From the NCBI GenBank assembly GCA_964618215.1, contig CAZTZE010000009.1, forward strand, positions 34,758 to 98,757: 64,000 nucleotides of DNA, in the 5' to 3' direction. Source of the DNA: CG2-30-58-95 sp964618215. Lineage in GTDB: Bacteria; Chloroflexota; Anaerolineae; Anaerolineales; Villigracilaceae. A model generated the notes under the pieces. The model was not told the origin of the DNA and did not search any database. It saw only the letters and a program-made list of their open reading frames with translations. Numbering within the stretch: position 1 is the first letter of the stretch; every line of letters starts with the position of its first letter. Below are positions 1 to 10,501 of this stretch, in pieces. Both the position numbers and the translations under genes were made by a program.

Positions 1-648
1 CTCATCGTCGAGAGAGGCGCGGAGTGGTACAAGTCTCTTGGCACCGCCGACAGCGCCGGAGTCAAGATTTTTTCGCTTTCGGGGCGCGTCAAAAATCCCG
101 GCAACTACGAACTGCCCTTCGGCGTCACCTTCCGCGAACTCATCTACAACTACGGCGGCGGCATCATTGACGACCGTCCGATCAAGGCGATCATGCCGGC
201 GGGCGCGTCCTCGTCCATCATCGCGGCGGACGACAAAGCCCTCGACACGCCGATGGACTACGCCTCCGTCCAGGCGCTCGGCGCGGACCTCGGCTCGGCA
301 TCTGTTATCGTATTGGATGACACCGTTTCAATTGACTGGGTCATCAACAAGACCATCCACTTCTTCAAGCACGAATCCTGCGGCAAATGCACCCCCTGCC
401 GCGAAGGTTGCTACTGGATGCTGCATCTCAGCGAGCGCATCGAGCATGGCGAAAAGACGAAGGAGAACGTGGAACTGCTGAGCAGCGTGGCGAAGCAGAT
501 GCAGAACAAGTGCCTGTGTCCGCTGGGCGAGTTTTCCACGATGGCGGTGGTGACGGGGATTGAGAGATTCCCGCAGGATTTTTCCGTAAAACGTAAAGCG
601 CCGAAGGCCTACTCGGTAAAACGTAATTACGTGGAGGTGTTGCAATGA
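1..648 (+). CDS. nuoF: NADH-quinone oxidoreductase subunit F, C-terminal part
   Basis: The reading frame is open from the first base, so the 5' end lies outside the window; about 215 residues are visible. NuoF carries the NADH and FMN site and the N3 [4Fe-4S] cluster in the peripheral arm of complex I. The visible part has the cluster motif SCGKCTPCREG and the fourth cysteine in KCLCPLGEF. The last twenty or so residues (SVKRKAPKAYSVKRNYVEVLQ) are partly encoded by two copies of GTAAAACGTAA, a word also found in spacers of this window, so the tail looks like a repeat-derived extension. The stop overlaps the hicB start as ATGA (645-648). The family is certain. Confidence 0.95.
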   Translation, partial: LIVERGAEWYKSLGTADSAGVKIFSLSGRVKNPGNYELPFGVTFRELIYNYGGGIIDDRPIKAIMPAGASSSIIAADDKALDTPMDYASVQALGADLGSASVIVLDDTVSIDWVINKTIHFFKHESCGKCTPCREGCYWMLHLSERIEHGEKTKENVELLSSVAKQMQNKCLCPLGEFSTMAVVTGIERFPQDFSVKRKAPKAYSVKRNYVEVLQ

Positions 649-878
649 AATTGCTGAGTTACCGTATCTTTCTCAGAAAAGAGCCGGAAGGCGGTTTTAC
701 CGTTACGGTTCCAACCCTGCCCGGTTGTGTCACCTTTGGCAAATCGCTTGACGATGCCATGAAAATGGCAAAGGAAGCCATCGAACTTTATATTGAAAGC
801 CTGCACGAACATGGCGAGAGCATACCCACAGAAGATGATGTTTTCGAGCACACGCTGACGCTCAACGCTTATGCCTAA
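645..878 (+). CDS. hicB: HicB-family antitoxin
   Basis: This 77-residue protein has the HicB fold signature: a short beta-rich start (YRIFLRKEPEGGFTVTVPTLPGCVTFGKSLDDAMKMAKEAIELYIE) and an acidic tail. In known systems HicB binds and neutralises the HicA mRNA interferase and represses the operon. It is 4 bases overlapped with nuoF (ATGA) and 8 bases overlapped with hicA, so translation is probably coupled through all three. No separate promoter is visible. A DNA-binding C-terminal domain is not obvious; the protein is the short HicB form. Its position inside the complex I operon is unusual. Confidence 0.88.
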   Translation: MKLLSYRIFLRKEPEGGFTVTVPTLPGCVTFGKSLDDAMKMAKEAIELYIESLHEHGESIPTEDDVFEHTLTLNAYA

Positions 879-1089
879 AATCCCTTCGCTTACGCCGCAG
901 AAAATCATCAAGATTTTGGAGAAACGCGGCTTTGTTCTGGATAGGACAAGAGGCAGCCATCGCATTTACTATCATCCTGAAACCAGGAAAAGGATTGTTG
1001 TGCCTTTTCATCGCAAGGATTTACCGCAGGGAACTTTGTTCGAAATCTTGAGGCAGGCTGGTATCAGCCGCGAAGAATTACAGGATTGA
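871..1089 (+). CDS. hicA: HicA-family toxin (mRNA interferase)
   Basis: This 72-residue protein matches the YcfA/HicA double-stranded RNA-binding-like fold. It has KIIKILEKRGFVLDRTRGSH near the start with the catalytic histidine in GSHRIY, then the typical VPFHRKDLPQGTLFEILRQAGIS ending. HicA toxins cleave mRNA and tmRNA. The gene starts inside the end of hicB (8-base overlap) and ends 23 bases before nuoG, which has its own ribosome binding site (CGGAG). The frame is intact and the active-site histidine is present, so it could be functional. The order antitoxin-toxin is the less common one for hic loci. Confidence 0.88.
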   Translation: MPKIPSLTPQKIIKILEKRGFVLDRTRGSHRIYYHPETRKRIVVPFHRKDLPQGTLFEILRQAGISREELQD

Positions 1090-1112
1090 AGCCCTGTTTG
1101 CGGAGTTTATGA

Positions 1113-3617
1113 ATGACCAAATTGGTAACGCTAACCATTGACGGCCAACCAGTCACCGTCCCCGAAGGGACGCTGATTGTGAATGCCGCAAAACGAATCG
1201 GTATTGACATCCCGGTCTTCTGCTATCACCCCAAGATGGAACCGGTCGGCATGTGCCGCCAGTGCCTGGTCGAGGTTGGCCGCCCGGTTGTGGATCGCTC
1301 CACCGGCCAACTGGTTGTAGAAAACGGCCAGCCCAAGATCCAGTTCGGCGCGAAACTCGAAACCGCCTGCACCACGCCTGTTTCTGATGGCATGGTTGTG
1401 CTAACGGCTTCTGAAAAAGCCAAAGCCAACCAGCGAGAGATACTTGAGTTCCTGCTCACCTCGCACCCGCTGGATTGCCCGGTCTGCGACAAGGGCGGCG
1501 AGTGCCCGCTGCAAAACCTGACCCTGGCGCACGGCTCGCCCTCAAGCCGCTTCATCTTCGCCGAAAAGCATCACGCTGAGAAGGGCGTTCCATTGGGCGA
1601 ACTCATCTGGCTCGACCGCGAGCGCTGCATCCAGTGCGCCCGCTGCATCCGCTTCCAGGATGAAATCGCGGGTGAGCCGGTGCTGGCTTTCTACCAGCGC
1701 GGGCGCGCCACCGACATCATCACCAACTCCGAGCCGGGCTTCGATTCGATCTTTTCCGGCAACACGACCGACATCTGCCCGGTCGGCGCGCTGACAACGG
1801 CGGACTTCCGCTTCGGGGCGCGTCCGTGGGAGATGAAGTCGTCGGCGTCCATTTGCGCCCAGTGCGCGGTGGGCTGCAACATCGTCTATAACACCCGCCG
1901 GGAGGCCAAAGCGGATGGCAGAGTGGTGGTCAAGCGGGTCATGCCGCGCCAGAATGAGCAGGTCAACGAAATCTGGATTTGCGACAAGGGACGTTTTGCC
2001 CATCACTTCGCCGACCGAGTAGGTGCTGCGCAGAGCAATGAACGGCTGGAAAAGCCGCTGGTCAAGGTGAGTGGAACACTGAAAGAGATCGGCTGGGATC
2101 ATGCCATTGAAGCCCTCGGTAATCAGTTGCGAAGTGCGAATGGCGAAGTGGTTGTCCTCGCCAGCGGACGGCTTTCCAATGAGGATTTGTTCAATCTCAA
2201 GTCTTTGGCCGATGGGCTGGGCGGCGAGGCGCTGCTGTACACGCACATGGGCGGCGGCGAATACACCACCGCGTCTGGCGTCCCGGCAGGAACGAACTTT
2301 GCCGAGATGGGTAAAGACACGACCATTCTGGTTGTGGCTTCTGATTTGTATAACGAGGCGCCCATCTGGTATCTGCGCCTCAAGCAGGCCGCCAAACGCG
2401 GCGCAATTTTGATCGTGGCGGGCGCGCGTGAAACCAAGTTGGAACGTTATGCGAGTTTTGTGATCCGTTATTCGTATGGGGATGAGGTCGAGACTGTCAG
2501 CGGATTGACAAAGAAAGCCAATATTGGCGAGGCAATCAGCGGCGCGGAAAATCTGGTTGTGTTATATGGCAGTGACGGCCTGGGGCTGGATGGCTCATCT
2601 GCGCTGGCAGCGGCTTGCGCTGAACTGGTTAAGGATCGCGCTGGCAAGCCAAACAATGGTCTCATCGGCGTCTGGCCGAGGGCTAACGACCAGGGCGCGT
2701 GGGAATTGGGGTTCAAGCCCGTTTCCGACTTGAAGGCTGTTTTCGAGAAGGCCGATGTCGTTTACATTGCCGGCGCTGACCCATTTGGCGACAACCCCGA
2801 GCTCGCATCCCGCTGGCCTGCGGACTTGTCTACGGACTTAAGTCCGCACTCCAGTACCGCGCCATTTATTATCGTGCAGGAACTCTTCCTGACCGAGACC
2901 GCAAAACTGGCGGATGTTGTCCTTCCTGCCCAGGCTTATACCGAACGGGAAGGCACGTTCACCTCCGGCGAGCGGCGCGTGCAGCGATTCTATCCGGCTG
3001 TGCCATCGCGTGGCGAAATAAAAGCCGATTTTGTCATCACCGCCGCGATTGGCCGTGAACTTGGTCTCGAACTCGAAGGCCGCTCGGCAGCGCGGGTGAT
3101 GGATAAGATAGCCGCGCAAGTCCCGGCCTTTGCGGGCATCACTTACGGCACACTGGCCGAAGTGAGCGAGCAGTGGCCGATTGTCGGGCGCGGCGATTTG
3201 TATTACGGCGGTACGACTTACGAGAATAAGCAGGGGTTGGGGGTGACCCTCGCCTTGTCCCCCTCTCCCACTGGGAGCCCCAAAGGGGTGCTTCGCGAAG
3301 GGGCCAGGGGTGAGGGCAAGCCTCTCCGCCCGAAGGAAAACCAGTGGCTGGCCGTGCCGGTGACGAAACTCTATGACCGCGGCATCACCGTCGTCACGTC
3401 CGAACTGCTCCGCCAACGCATCGGTGAGACGGCCATTCTCTTGCACCCCGACTCGGCGCAGAAACTGGGCCTCGCGGGGGGCGGACAGGTCGAGTTGAAC
3501 GGGAACAGGCTCGAGGTCCGGCTCGACCCGACCGTACCGGCGATGGTGGCGCTCGCCCCGCGTAGCATGGGGTTGGCGATCCATGAGCCGGCGGTTGTCA
3601 AATTGAAGAAGGCGTAA
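1113..3617 (+). CDS. nuoG: NADH-quinone oxidoreductase subunit G
   Basis: This is the 834-residue iron-sulfur subunit of the complex I peripheral arm. Clusters visible in order are the [2Fe-2S] site (CYHPKMEPVGMCRQC and ACTTPV), the His-Cys [4Fe-4S] site (HPLDCPVCDKGGECPL), the next [4Fe-4S] site (CIQCARC and CPVGAL), and the extra N7-type site (CAQCAVGC and CDKGRF) before a molybdopterin-oxidoreductase-like domain without cofactor function. ATG at 1113 follows CGGAG. Three repeat-derived stretches lie inside the frame: 2014-2032 (DRVGAAQ), about 2822-2857 (DLSTDLSPHSS) and 3248-3316 (LALSPSPTGSPKGVLREGAR). None breaks the frame, and all sit in the poorly conserved C-terminal domain or a linker. 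Confidence 0.96.
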   Translation: MTKLVTLTIDGQPVTVPEGTLIVNAAKRIGIDIPVFCYHPKMEPVGMCRQCLVEVGRPVVDRSTGQLVVENGQPKIQFGAKLETACTTPVSDGMVVLTASEKAKANQREILEFLLTSHPLDCPVCDKGGECPLQNLTLAHGSPSSRFIFAEKHHAEKGVPLGELIWLDRERCIQCARCIRFQDEIAGEPVLAFYQRGRATDIITNSEPGFDSIFSGNTTDICPVGALTTADFRFGARPWEMKSSASICAQCAVGCNIVYNTRREAKADGRVVVKRVMPRQNEQVNEIWICDKGRFAHHFADRVGAAQSNERLEKPLVKVSGTLKEIGWDHAIEALGNQLRSANGEVVVLASGRLSNEDLFNLKSLADGLGGEALLYTHMGGGEYTTASGVPAGTNFAEMGKDTTILVVASDLYNEAPIWYLRLKQAAKRGAILIVAGARETKLERYASFVIRYSYGDEVETVSGLTKKANIGEAISGAENLVVLYGSDGLGLDGSSALAAACAELVKDRAGKPNNGLIGVWPRANDQGAWELGFKPVSDLKAVFEKADVVYIAGADPFGDNPELASRWPADLSTDLSPHSSTAPFIIVQELFLTETAKLADVVLPAQAYTEREGTFTSGERRVQRFYPAVPSRGEIKADFVITAAIGRELGLELEGRSAARVMDKIAAQVPAFAGITYGTLAEVSEQWPIVGRGDLYYGGTTYENKQGLGVTLALSPSPTGSPKGVLREGARGEGKPLRPKENQWLAVPVTKLYDRGITVVTSELLRQRIGETAILLHPDSAQKLGLAGGGQVELNGNRLEVRLDPTVPAMVALAPRSMGLAIHEPAVVKLKKA
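2014..2032 (+). repeat. Copy of the ACCGAGTAGG repeat inside nuoG
   Basis: The 19-mer ACCGAGTAGGTGCTGCGCA occurs here and at 31272-31290; an 18-base version is at 26713 and an inverted copy forms a full palindrome at 16725-16766. Here it is read in frame as part of NuoG. Confidence 0.85.
3248..3316. repeat. Palindromic repeat inserted in nuoG (CCCTC...GAGGG)
   Basis: About 69 bases run from CCCTCGCC to GGGGTGAGGG with inverted ends and a central CACTGGGAG/CCCC stem. It encodes a Ser/Pro/Gly-rich segment of NuoG that has no counterpart I know of in the family. The length is a multiple of three. Confidence 0.75.
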
Positions 3618-3621
3618 ATCG

Positions 3622-3668
3622 CTTATCACTCATCACTCATCACGTGATAAGTGATGAGTGATGAGTGA
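3622..3668. repeat. Heptamer-phased hairpin between nuoG and nuoH
   Basis: CTCATCA words repeat at 7-base spacing, then the strand turns at CACGTGATAAG and the complementary TGATGAG words follow. The result is a long near-perfect hairpin in the 78-base nuoG-nuoH spacer. Confidence 0.9.
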
Positions 3669-3695
3669 GGTGCGCAAGATTACGAGGTCAACGAA

Positions 3696-4808
3696 ATGGA
3701 TTTTGCTCTGCTCATCGAATGGCTCATCAAAGGCTTTGTGCTGGTGCTGGTGCTGCTGGGCGGCTTTGCCTACCTGACGCTCTACGAGCGCAAGGCGCTG
3801 GCGCGCATCCAGGTGCGCATCGGCCCAAATCGCGCTGGCCCGTGGGGCATTCTCCAGCCCATCGCGGACGCGATCAAGTTGATTTTCAAAGAGGAACTGA
3901 TACCGGCAAAGGCGGATAAATTGCTCTTCATCCTGGCCCCGGTGGTGACGCTCGCCCCGGCGCTGGTCATCACGGCGGTTGTGCCGTGGGGCAGCGAAGT
4001 AAAGATGTTCGGGCGCGTCATCACACTCTACATCGCCGACATCAACGTGGGCGTGCTGTACATCATGTCGGTGGCCTCGATTGCGGTCTACGGCGTGGTG
4101 CTGGCGGGCTGGTCATCCAACAACAAATACGCCATGATGGGCGGCCTGCGCTCCTCGGCACAGATGATCAGTTACGAACTGTCGCTCGGACTGGCCTTCA
4201 TCTCCGCCATTATGCTGGCCGGTTCGATGCGCATGTTGGACATCGTCGAGGCGCAAAAAGCGCTCTGGTTCGTGCTGCTCCAGCCGGTCGGGACGGCCAT
4301 CTTTTTGATTGCGACGCTGGCGGAGGTCAACCGCCCGCCGTTCGACATGCCCGAGGCCGAGCAGGAACTGACTGCCGGTTATCACACCGAATATTCGGGG
4401 ATGAAATTTGCCCTGCTGTTCATGGCCGAGTACGACAAGATGATTGCCATCTCCGCCATCGGCGCGACGCTTTTCTTCGGCGGTTTCCGCGGCCCGTTCG
4501 TGGATACCTATCCGTGGCTCGGACCGATTTACATGCTCCTGAAACTGGTCGTTTTGCTCTTCGGGATGATTTGGGTGCGCGCCACCCTCCCACGCATCCG
4601 CTATGACCGGCTGATGGCCTTTGGCTGGAAGGTGATGCTGCCGCTCTCGCTGGCGATTGTCTTCATCACCGCGAGCGGCATCCTGCTGGCCGAGCAGGTC
4701 AATCCGCTCTTGATCTGGACTGTCCCGGCGCTCTCTTTACTGGCAGGTATTTTTACGGTTGGGATGATTGACCGCGAACTGAGGAGGAAAGACTATGCGC
4801 GTCGTTGA
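3696..4808 (+). CDS. nuoH: NADH-quinone oxidoreductase subunit H
   Basis: This 370-residue membrane subunit forms the junction between the peripheral arm and the membrane arm of complex I and lines the quinone site. It has the eight-helix pattern of the family, the ERKALARIQVRIGPNRAGPWG motif near the start and the diagnostic NRPPFDMPEAEQELTAGY loop with the quinone-pocket acidic residues. ATG at 3696 follows GAGG. The end overlaps the nuoI start by 14 bases. Confidence 0.97.
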   Translation: MDFALLIEWLIKGFVLVLVLLGGFAYLTLYERKALARIQVRIGPNRAGPWGILQPIADAIKLIFKEELIPAKADKLLFILAPVVTLAPALVITAVVPWGSEVKMFGRVITLYIADINVGVLYIMSVASIAVYGVVLAGWSSNNKYAMMGGLRSSAQMISYELSLGLAFISAIMLAGSMRMLDIVEAQKALWFVLLQPVGTAIFLIATLAEVNRPPFDMPEAEQELTAGYHTEYSGMKFALLFMAEYDKMIAISAIGATLFFGGFRGPFVDTYPWLGPIYMLLKLVVLLFGMIWVRATLPRIRYDRLMAFGWKVMLPLSLAIVFITASGILLAEQVNPLLIWTVPALSLLAGIFTVGMIDRELRRKDYARR

Positions 4809-5313
4809 ACCTCTCATCGAACTGGGGCGCGGCCTGTGGACGACGCTGCGTTCGATGTTTGAAACGCCGGTCACAACTCAGTACCCGGAGCAGAAACGCC
4901 CGGTCAAAGCGCGCTTTCGCGGCCTTCACGTGCTGAAACGCTATGACAACGGGCTGGAGAAGTGCATCGGCTGCGCGCTGTGCGCGGCGGCCTGCCCAGC
5001 GGACGCCATCTTCGTCGAGGCCTCTGAAAATACCGACAAAGTCCGCTACTCGCCCGGCGACCGCTACGCCAGCACTTATGAGATCAACCTGCTGCGTTGC
5101 ATCTACTGCGGTTTCTGCGAAGATGCCTGCCCGACCGAGGCGATTGTGCTAGGCGACCAGTACGAACTGACCTTCACCGGCCGCCGCGCTGCGATTTACA
5201 CGAAGGACATGTTCATCGAACCGGTCCCGGCGGCTGGCAAGCCGACGCCGCAGAAGGCCGAGCCTGGCATGTCCACCCGCTCGGTGCCGGAAATGAAGGA
5301 TCCCAGTGATTAG
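4795..5313 (+). CDS. nuoI: NADH-quinone oxidoreductase subunit I
   Basis: This 172-residue ferredoxin-like subunit carries the N6a and N6b clusters that pass electrons to NuoB. Both cluster motifs are complete: CIGCALCAAACPADAI and CIYCGFCEDACPTEAI. It starts inside nuoH. The GATTAG that supplies the stop codon is the first word of the octamer repeat at 5306, so the last residues may have been changed by the repeat. Confidence 0.97.
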   Translation: MRVVEPLIELGRGLWTTLRSMFETPVTTQYPEQKRPVKARFRGLHVLKRYDNGLEKCIGCALCAAACPADAIFVEASENTDKVRYSPGDRYASTYEINLLRCIYCGFCEDACPTEAIVLGDQYELTFTGRRAAIYTKDMFIEPVPAAGKPTPQKAEPGMSTRSVPEMKDPSD

Positions 5314-5409
5314 TAGATTAGTAAATTAGTAGATCAGTAGAGCAGTAAATTAGTAATTTGGACTTGGCGACTAATGTACCAATCACTAATCTACTAATCC
5401 CTGATCCAC
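5306..5409. repeat. Octamer-phased hairpin between nuoI and nuoJ
   Basis: One 7-base word (GTGATTA) and six 8-base words (GTAGATTA, GTAAATTA, GTAGATCA, GTAGAGCA, GTAAATTA, GTAATTTG) run from 5306 to 5360. An inverted arm made of ACTAATC-like words follows from 5371. The nuoI stop TAG lies in the first words. The unit length is 8, not 7 as at 3622. Confidence 0.92.
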
Positions 5410-5424
5410 TACCCAAAGGTGCTT

Positions 5425-5946
5425 ATGGACTTAACTCTCATCTTGTTTATCGTTTTGGCCGTCGTCGCCATCCTGACCGCCCTCGGCATGTTGGCCAGTC
5501 GCAGCGCGATCTACGCGGCGCTGTTTTTGGTGCTGAACTTTGCCACGGTCGCCATCTTCTATCTCATGCTCGGCGCGCCGTTCATTGCCATGGCGCAGGT
5601 GACGGTCTACGCCGGCGCCATCATGGTGCTGTTCCTGTTCGTCATCATGCTGCTCGGCGCGGAGAAACTGCCCAAAGGCGAGGCGCTGCCCTGGCAGCGT
5701 CCGCTGGCGATTGGGCTGGCGGCCGTTCTGATGGCGGAGGCGGGCTACCTGCTTTTCCAGCGGCTGCATATCACCGCGGGACTCGCCAACCCCGGCGTGG
5801 AGGTCAATGCGCCCGAGGCCATCCAGTCGATGGCATTGTTGCTCTTCAACCAGTATCTTCTGCCGTTTGAAGTCACCTCCGTCCTGCTGCTGGTGGCGAT
5901 GATCGGTGTGATTGTGTTGACCAAGCAGGAGAAGAATGAGGCGTAA
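5425..5946 (+). CDS. nuoJ: NADH-quinone oxidoreductase subunit J
   Basis: This is a 173-residue five-helix membrane subunit next to NuoA, K and H. The conserved third-helix region VTVYAGAIMVLFLFVIMLLGAE is present. ATG 5425 is preferred over GTG 5419 because CAAAGG lies seven bases upstream of the ATG. The stop is just inside the CGTAAAA-word repeat that fills the nuoJ-nuoK spacer. Confidence 0.95.
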   Translation: MDLTLILFIVLAVVAILTALGMLASRSAIYAALFLVLNFATVAIFYLMLGAPFIAMAQVTVYAGAIMVLFLFVIMLLGAEKLPKGEALPWQRPLAIGLAAVLMAEAGYLLFQRLHITAGLANPGVEVNAPEAIQSMALLLFNQYLLPFEVTSVLLLVAMIGVIVLTKQEKNEA

Positions 5947-5999
5947 AACGTAAGACGTAAAACGTAACGCGCAACTCGCAGCCAAAATTACGTTTTGCG
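5942..5999. repeat. Heptamer-phased repeat between nuoJ and nuoK
   Basis: Words CGTAAAA, CGTAAGA, CGTAAAA and CGTAACG run at 7-base spacing from 5942, followed by the inverted word TTACGTTTTGCG near 5988. Nearly the same words occur in frame inside lutB-lutC at 35460. Confidence 0.9.
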
Positions 6000-6020
6000 G
6001 GATACGATCCGGAGACTTTC

Positions 6021-6323
6021 ATGATACCACTGGCTTACTATCTTGCAATTTCCGCCATTCTGTTCACCCTGGGCGCGCTGGGCGTACTTATCCGGCGCAA
6101 CCCGCTGATCATCTTCATGTCGGTCGAGTTAATGTTGAACGCGGCCAACCTGGCCTTTGTGGCTTTCGCCCGCGCCTACGACCTGCTGGCTGGTCAGATT
6201 TTCGTCTTCTTCGTCATCGCGGTCGCGGCGGCGGAAGTGGCGGTCGGCCTGGCGCTGATTGTGGTCATCTTCCGCACCAGGCAGACGATTGATGTGGACC
6301 AGATGAGCGCCCTTAAGGGCTAG
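6021..6323 (+). CDS. nuoK: NADH-quinone oxidoreductase subunit K
   Basis: This is a 100-residue three-helix antiporter-like small subunit (MrpC type) of the membrane arm. The membrane glutamates in VELMLNAANL and AAAEVAVGLAL, needed for proton pumping in the family, are present. ATG 6021 has GGAG seven bases upstream. Confidence 0.97.
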   Translation: MIPLAYYLAISAILFTLGALGVLIRRNPLIIFMSVELMLNAANLAFVAFARAYDLLAGQIFVFFVIAVAAAEVAVGLALIVVIFRTRQTIDVDQMSALKG

Positions 6324-6389
6324 TGTTCAGTAATCAGTGTTCAGTATTCAGTGACCAGTCACTGAATACTGAACACTGAACACTGGTAA
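6324..6389. repeat. Heptamer-phased hairpin between nuoK and nuoL
   Basis: Five 7-base words (TGTTCAG, TAATCAG, TGTTCAG, TATTCAG, TGACCAG) are followed by the inverted words CTGAATA, CTGAACA, CTGAACA. Related CAGTGAA words occur at 16329 and 34220. Confidence 0.93.
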
Positions 6390-6404
6390 CTAAACGGAGT
6401 GATT

Positions 6405-8549
<2,145 letters not shown>

Positions 8550-8567
8550 CACGTTTGGGAGAAAGCC

Positions 8568-8801
8568 ATGAAGCACTGTCATTTTTGTGGTGGTGAATTG
8601 GCCGAACAGTTGACCACCTTCCTGCACGAAGATGCTGGTCAGTTTTGGGTTGTCCGCAATGTTCCGGCTTTTGTGTGTACGCAATGCGGCGAGAAAGAAT
8701 ATTCGCAGGCAACAACGCATCAAATCCTGACATTCCTGCGCCAGCCGCCGCGCCCGGCCGAGATTTTGCACGGACCGGCTTATAACTTGGCGGCTGCATG
8801 A
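8568..8801 (+). CDS. YgiT-type (MqsA-like) zinc-finger protein
   Basis: This 77-residue protein has two CxxC pairs, CHFCGG at the start and CTQCGE after NVPAFVC. The VRNVPAFVCTQCGEKEYS pattern is the YgiT/MqsA zinc-binding domain, the N-terminal half of a class of antitoxins. GGGAGAA precedes the ATG. The usual partner toxin (MqsR or a DUF4258 protein) would be just upstream, but only 18 bases separate this gene from nuoL, and no helix-turn-helix C-terminal domain is present. It is therefore an orphan antitoxin-like gene lodged between nuoL and nuoM. Confidence 0.85.
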   Translation: MKHCHFCGGELAEQLTTFLHEDAGQFWVVRNVPAFVCTQCGEKEYSQATTHQILTFLRQPPRPAEILHGPAYNLAAA

Positions 8802-8837
8802 CGAAAATTTGCTGAATATGATTACCGAGGAAATGCT

Positions 8838-10325
8838 ATGGAATTCTTGACCAATCCCTTGAATCTCGTCACCCTCTTCCCCCTCGTCGGTGTGCTGTTG
8901 TTGCTCTTCATGCCCTCCGGGAAGAAGAATCTGCTGCGCTGGACGGCGCTTGCCGCCTCGCTCGTCACCTTTGGCCTGTCCATCTGGATGCTGACCATGT
9001 TCAACAAGTCCAACCCCGACCTGCAACTGGGCCTCAACCTGCCCTGGATCCAGGTCGCGGGCTGGAACATTCACTACGCCATGGGTGTGGACGGCCTGTC
9101 CATCCTGCTCGTCCTGCTGACCACCTTCCTGACCCCCATCTCCATCCTCTCCACCTGGACGGCGGTGGAGGAGCGCGTCAAAGACTTCATGGTCTTCTTC
9201 CTGTTGCTCGAAGTGGGCATGTTGGGCGTTTTCATGGCGCAGGATCTGTTCCTGTTCTACATATTTTGGGAATTCACCCTCGTCCCGATGTATTTCCTGA
9301 TCGGCGTCTGGGGCGGGCCGCGCCGCATCTATGCCGCGATCAAGTTCTTCCTGTACACTATGGCCGGTTCGATTTTGATGCTCTTGGCCATCCTGTGGCT
9401 GGGGATTTACCAGGAGACGTTCAGCGTACCGGAACTGATCGCCAAGGGCGGCATCCCGGCGGACACCCAACTCTGGCTCTTCCTGGCCTTCGCCGCCGCG
9501 TTTGCCATCAAGGTGCCGATGTGGCCGCTGCACTCCTGGCTGCCGGATGCGCACGTCGAGGCCCCCACGGCCGGTTCGGTCATCCTGGCCGGTGTCCTGC
9601 TAAAGATGGGCACTTATGGCTTCCTGCGTTTCAACCTGCCGATGTTCCCGCAGGCGGCAGTGCAGGCCGCCCCGTGGATGGCGCTGCTGGCCGTCATTGG
9701 TATCCTCTACGGCGCGGCGGTCTCGTATGCGCAGAAGGATGTCAAGAAACTGGTCGCCTACTCCTCGGTCAGCCACCTGGGTTTTGTCATGCTCGGCCTG
9801 TTTGCCCTCAATCCGCTGGGCATTCAGGGCGGCATCTTGCAGATGATCAACCACGGTCTGAGCACCGGGGCGTTGTTCCTTTTGGTCGGCATGATCTACG
9901 AACGCCGCCACACGCGTGAGGTGGAAGCCTTCGGTGGCCTGTGGAAGGTGATGCCCGTCTACGGCGCGTTGACCCTTATCGTCGCCCTGTCTTCGATGGG
10001 ACTGCCCGGCCTGAACGGGTTCGTCGGCGAATTCGTCATCCTGCTTGGCGCGTTCGGCTCGACGGCCATCGGGACGCCCTGGTACGCCGGCCTGGCCGCG
10101 TTGGGCGTCATCATGGCCGCGATTTACATCCTGTACATGTTCCAGAAGATGTTCCTTGGCCCGCTGGATAAAGAAGAAAACAAGAAACTCAAGGACCTCA
10201 ACTGGCGCGAGATCGCCACCCTCGTCCCGATATTGATCTTCATCTTCTGGATTGGCCTCTACCCCAAGCCATTTTTTGAGCTGATGGCTCCCGCGGTGGA
10301 GAAACTGCTGGTAGCGTTGCACTAA
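8838..10325 (+). CDS. nuoM: NADH-quinone oxidoreductase subunit M
   Basis: This 495-residue antiporter-like pump subunit has the conserved EFTLVPMYFLIGVWGG region, KVPMWPLHSWLPDAHVEAPT with the pump lysine, and KKLVAYSSVSHLGFV. GAGGA precedes ATG 8838. The gene is separated from nuoN by a 156-base mobile-looking repeat. Confidence 0.97.
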   Translation: MEFLTNPLNLVTLFPLVGVLLLLFMPSGKKNLLRWTALAASLVTFGLSIWMLTMFNKSNPDLQLGLNLPWIQVAGWNIHYAMGVDGLSILLVLLTTFLTPISILSTWTAVEERVKDFMVFFLLLEVGMLGVFMAQDLFLFYIFWEFTLVPMYFLIGVWGGPRRIYAAIKFFLYTMAGSILMLLAILWLGIYQETFSVPELIAKGGIPADTQLWLFLAFAAAFAIKVPMWPLHSWLPDAHVEAPTAGSVILAGVLLKMGTYGFLRFNLPMFPQAAVQAAPWMALLAVIGILYGAAVSYAQKDVKKLVAYSSVSHLGFVMLGLFALNPLGIQGGILQMINHGLSTGALFLLVGMIYERRHTREVEAFGGLWKVMPVYGALTLIVALSSMGLPGLNGFVGEFVILLGAFGSTAIGTPWYAGLAALGVIMAAIYILYMFQKMFLGPLDKEENKKLKDLNWREIATLVPILIFIFWIGLYPKPFFELMAPAVEKLLVALH

Positions 10326-10330
10326 CGAGT

Positions 10331-10486
10331 GTCGTTGCGAGGAGGGCTTTTTTCCCTGCACCGAACGCAGGACGGTGTGCCCGACGACGTGTGCCACGAA
10401 GTGGTAAGCAACCCCCTCCCCGTCTTGGAGATTGCTTCGCCGCCAACCCGCAGGGTGCTTCGCGAAGACCGGCGACTTGCAATGAC
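10331..10486. repeat. 156-bp miniature element with inverted ends
   Basis: This stretch fills almost the whole nuoM-nuoN spacer. Its ends, GTCGTTGCGAG and the complement of CTTGCAATGAC, match at 9 of 11 positions as terminal inverted repeats, and there are inner palindromes such as GTGCTTCGCGAAG. It has no coding capacity and looks like a MITE-type element. Confidence 0.75.
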
Positions 10487-10501
10487 TCATAGGAAGAGAT
10501 T

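Noticed and set aside
645..1089. HicB/HicA as frameshifted remains of a nuo subunit
   Set aside because: Both proteins match their TA families over full length, and hicA keeps its catalytic histidine; neither resembles a complex I subunit.
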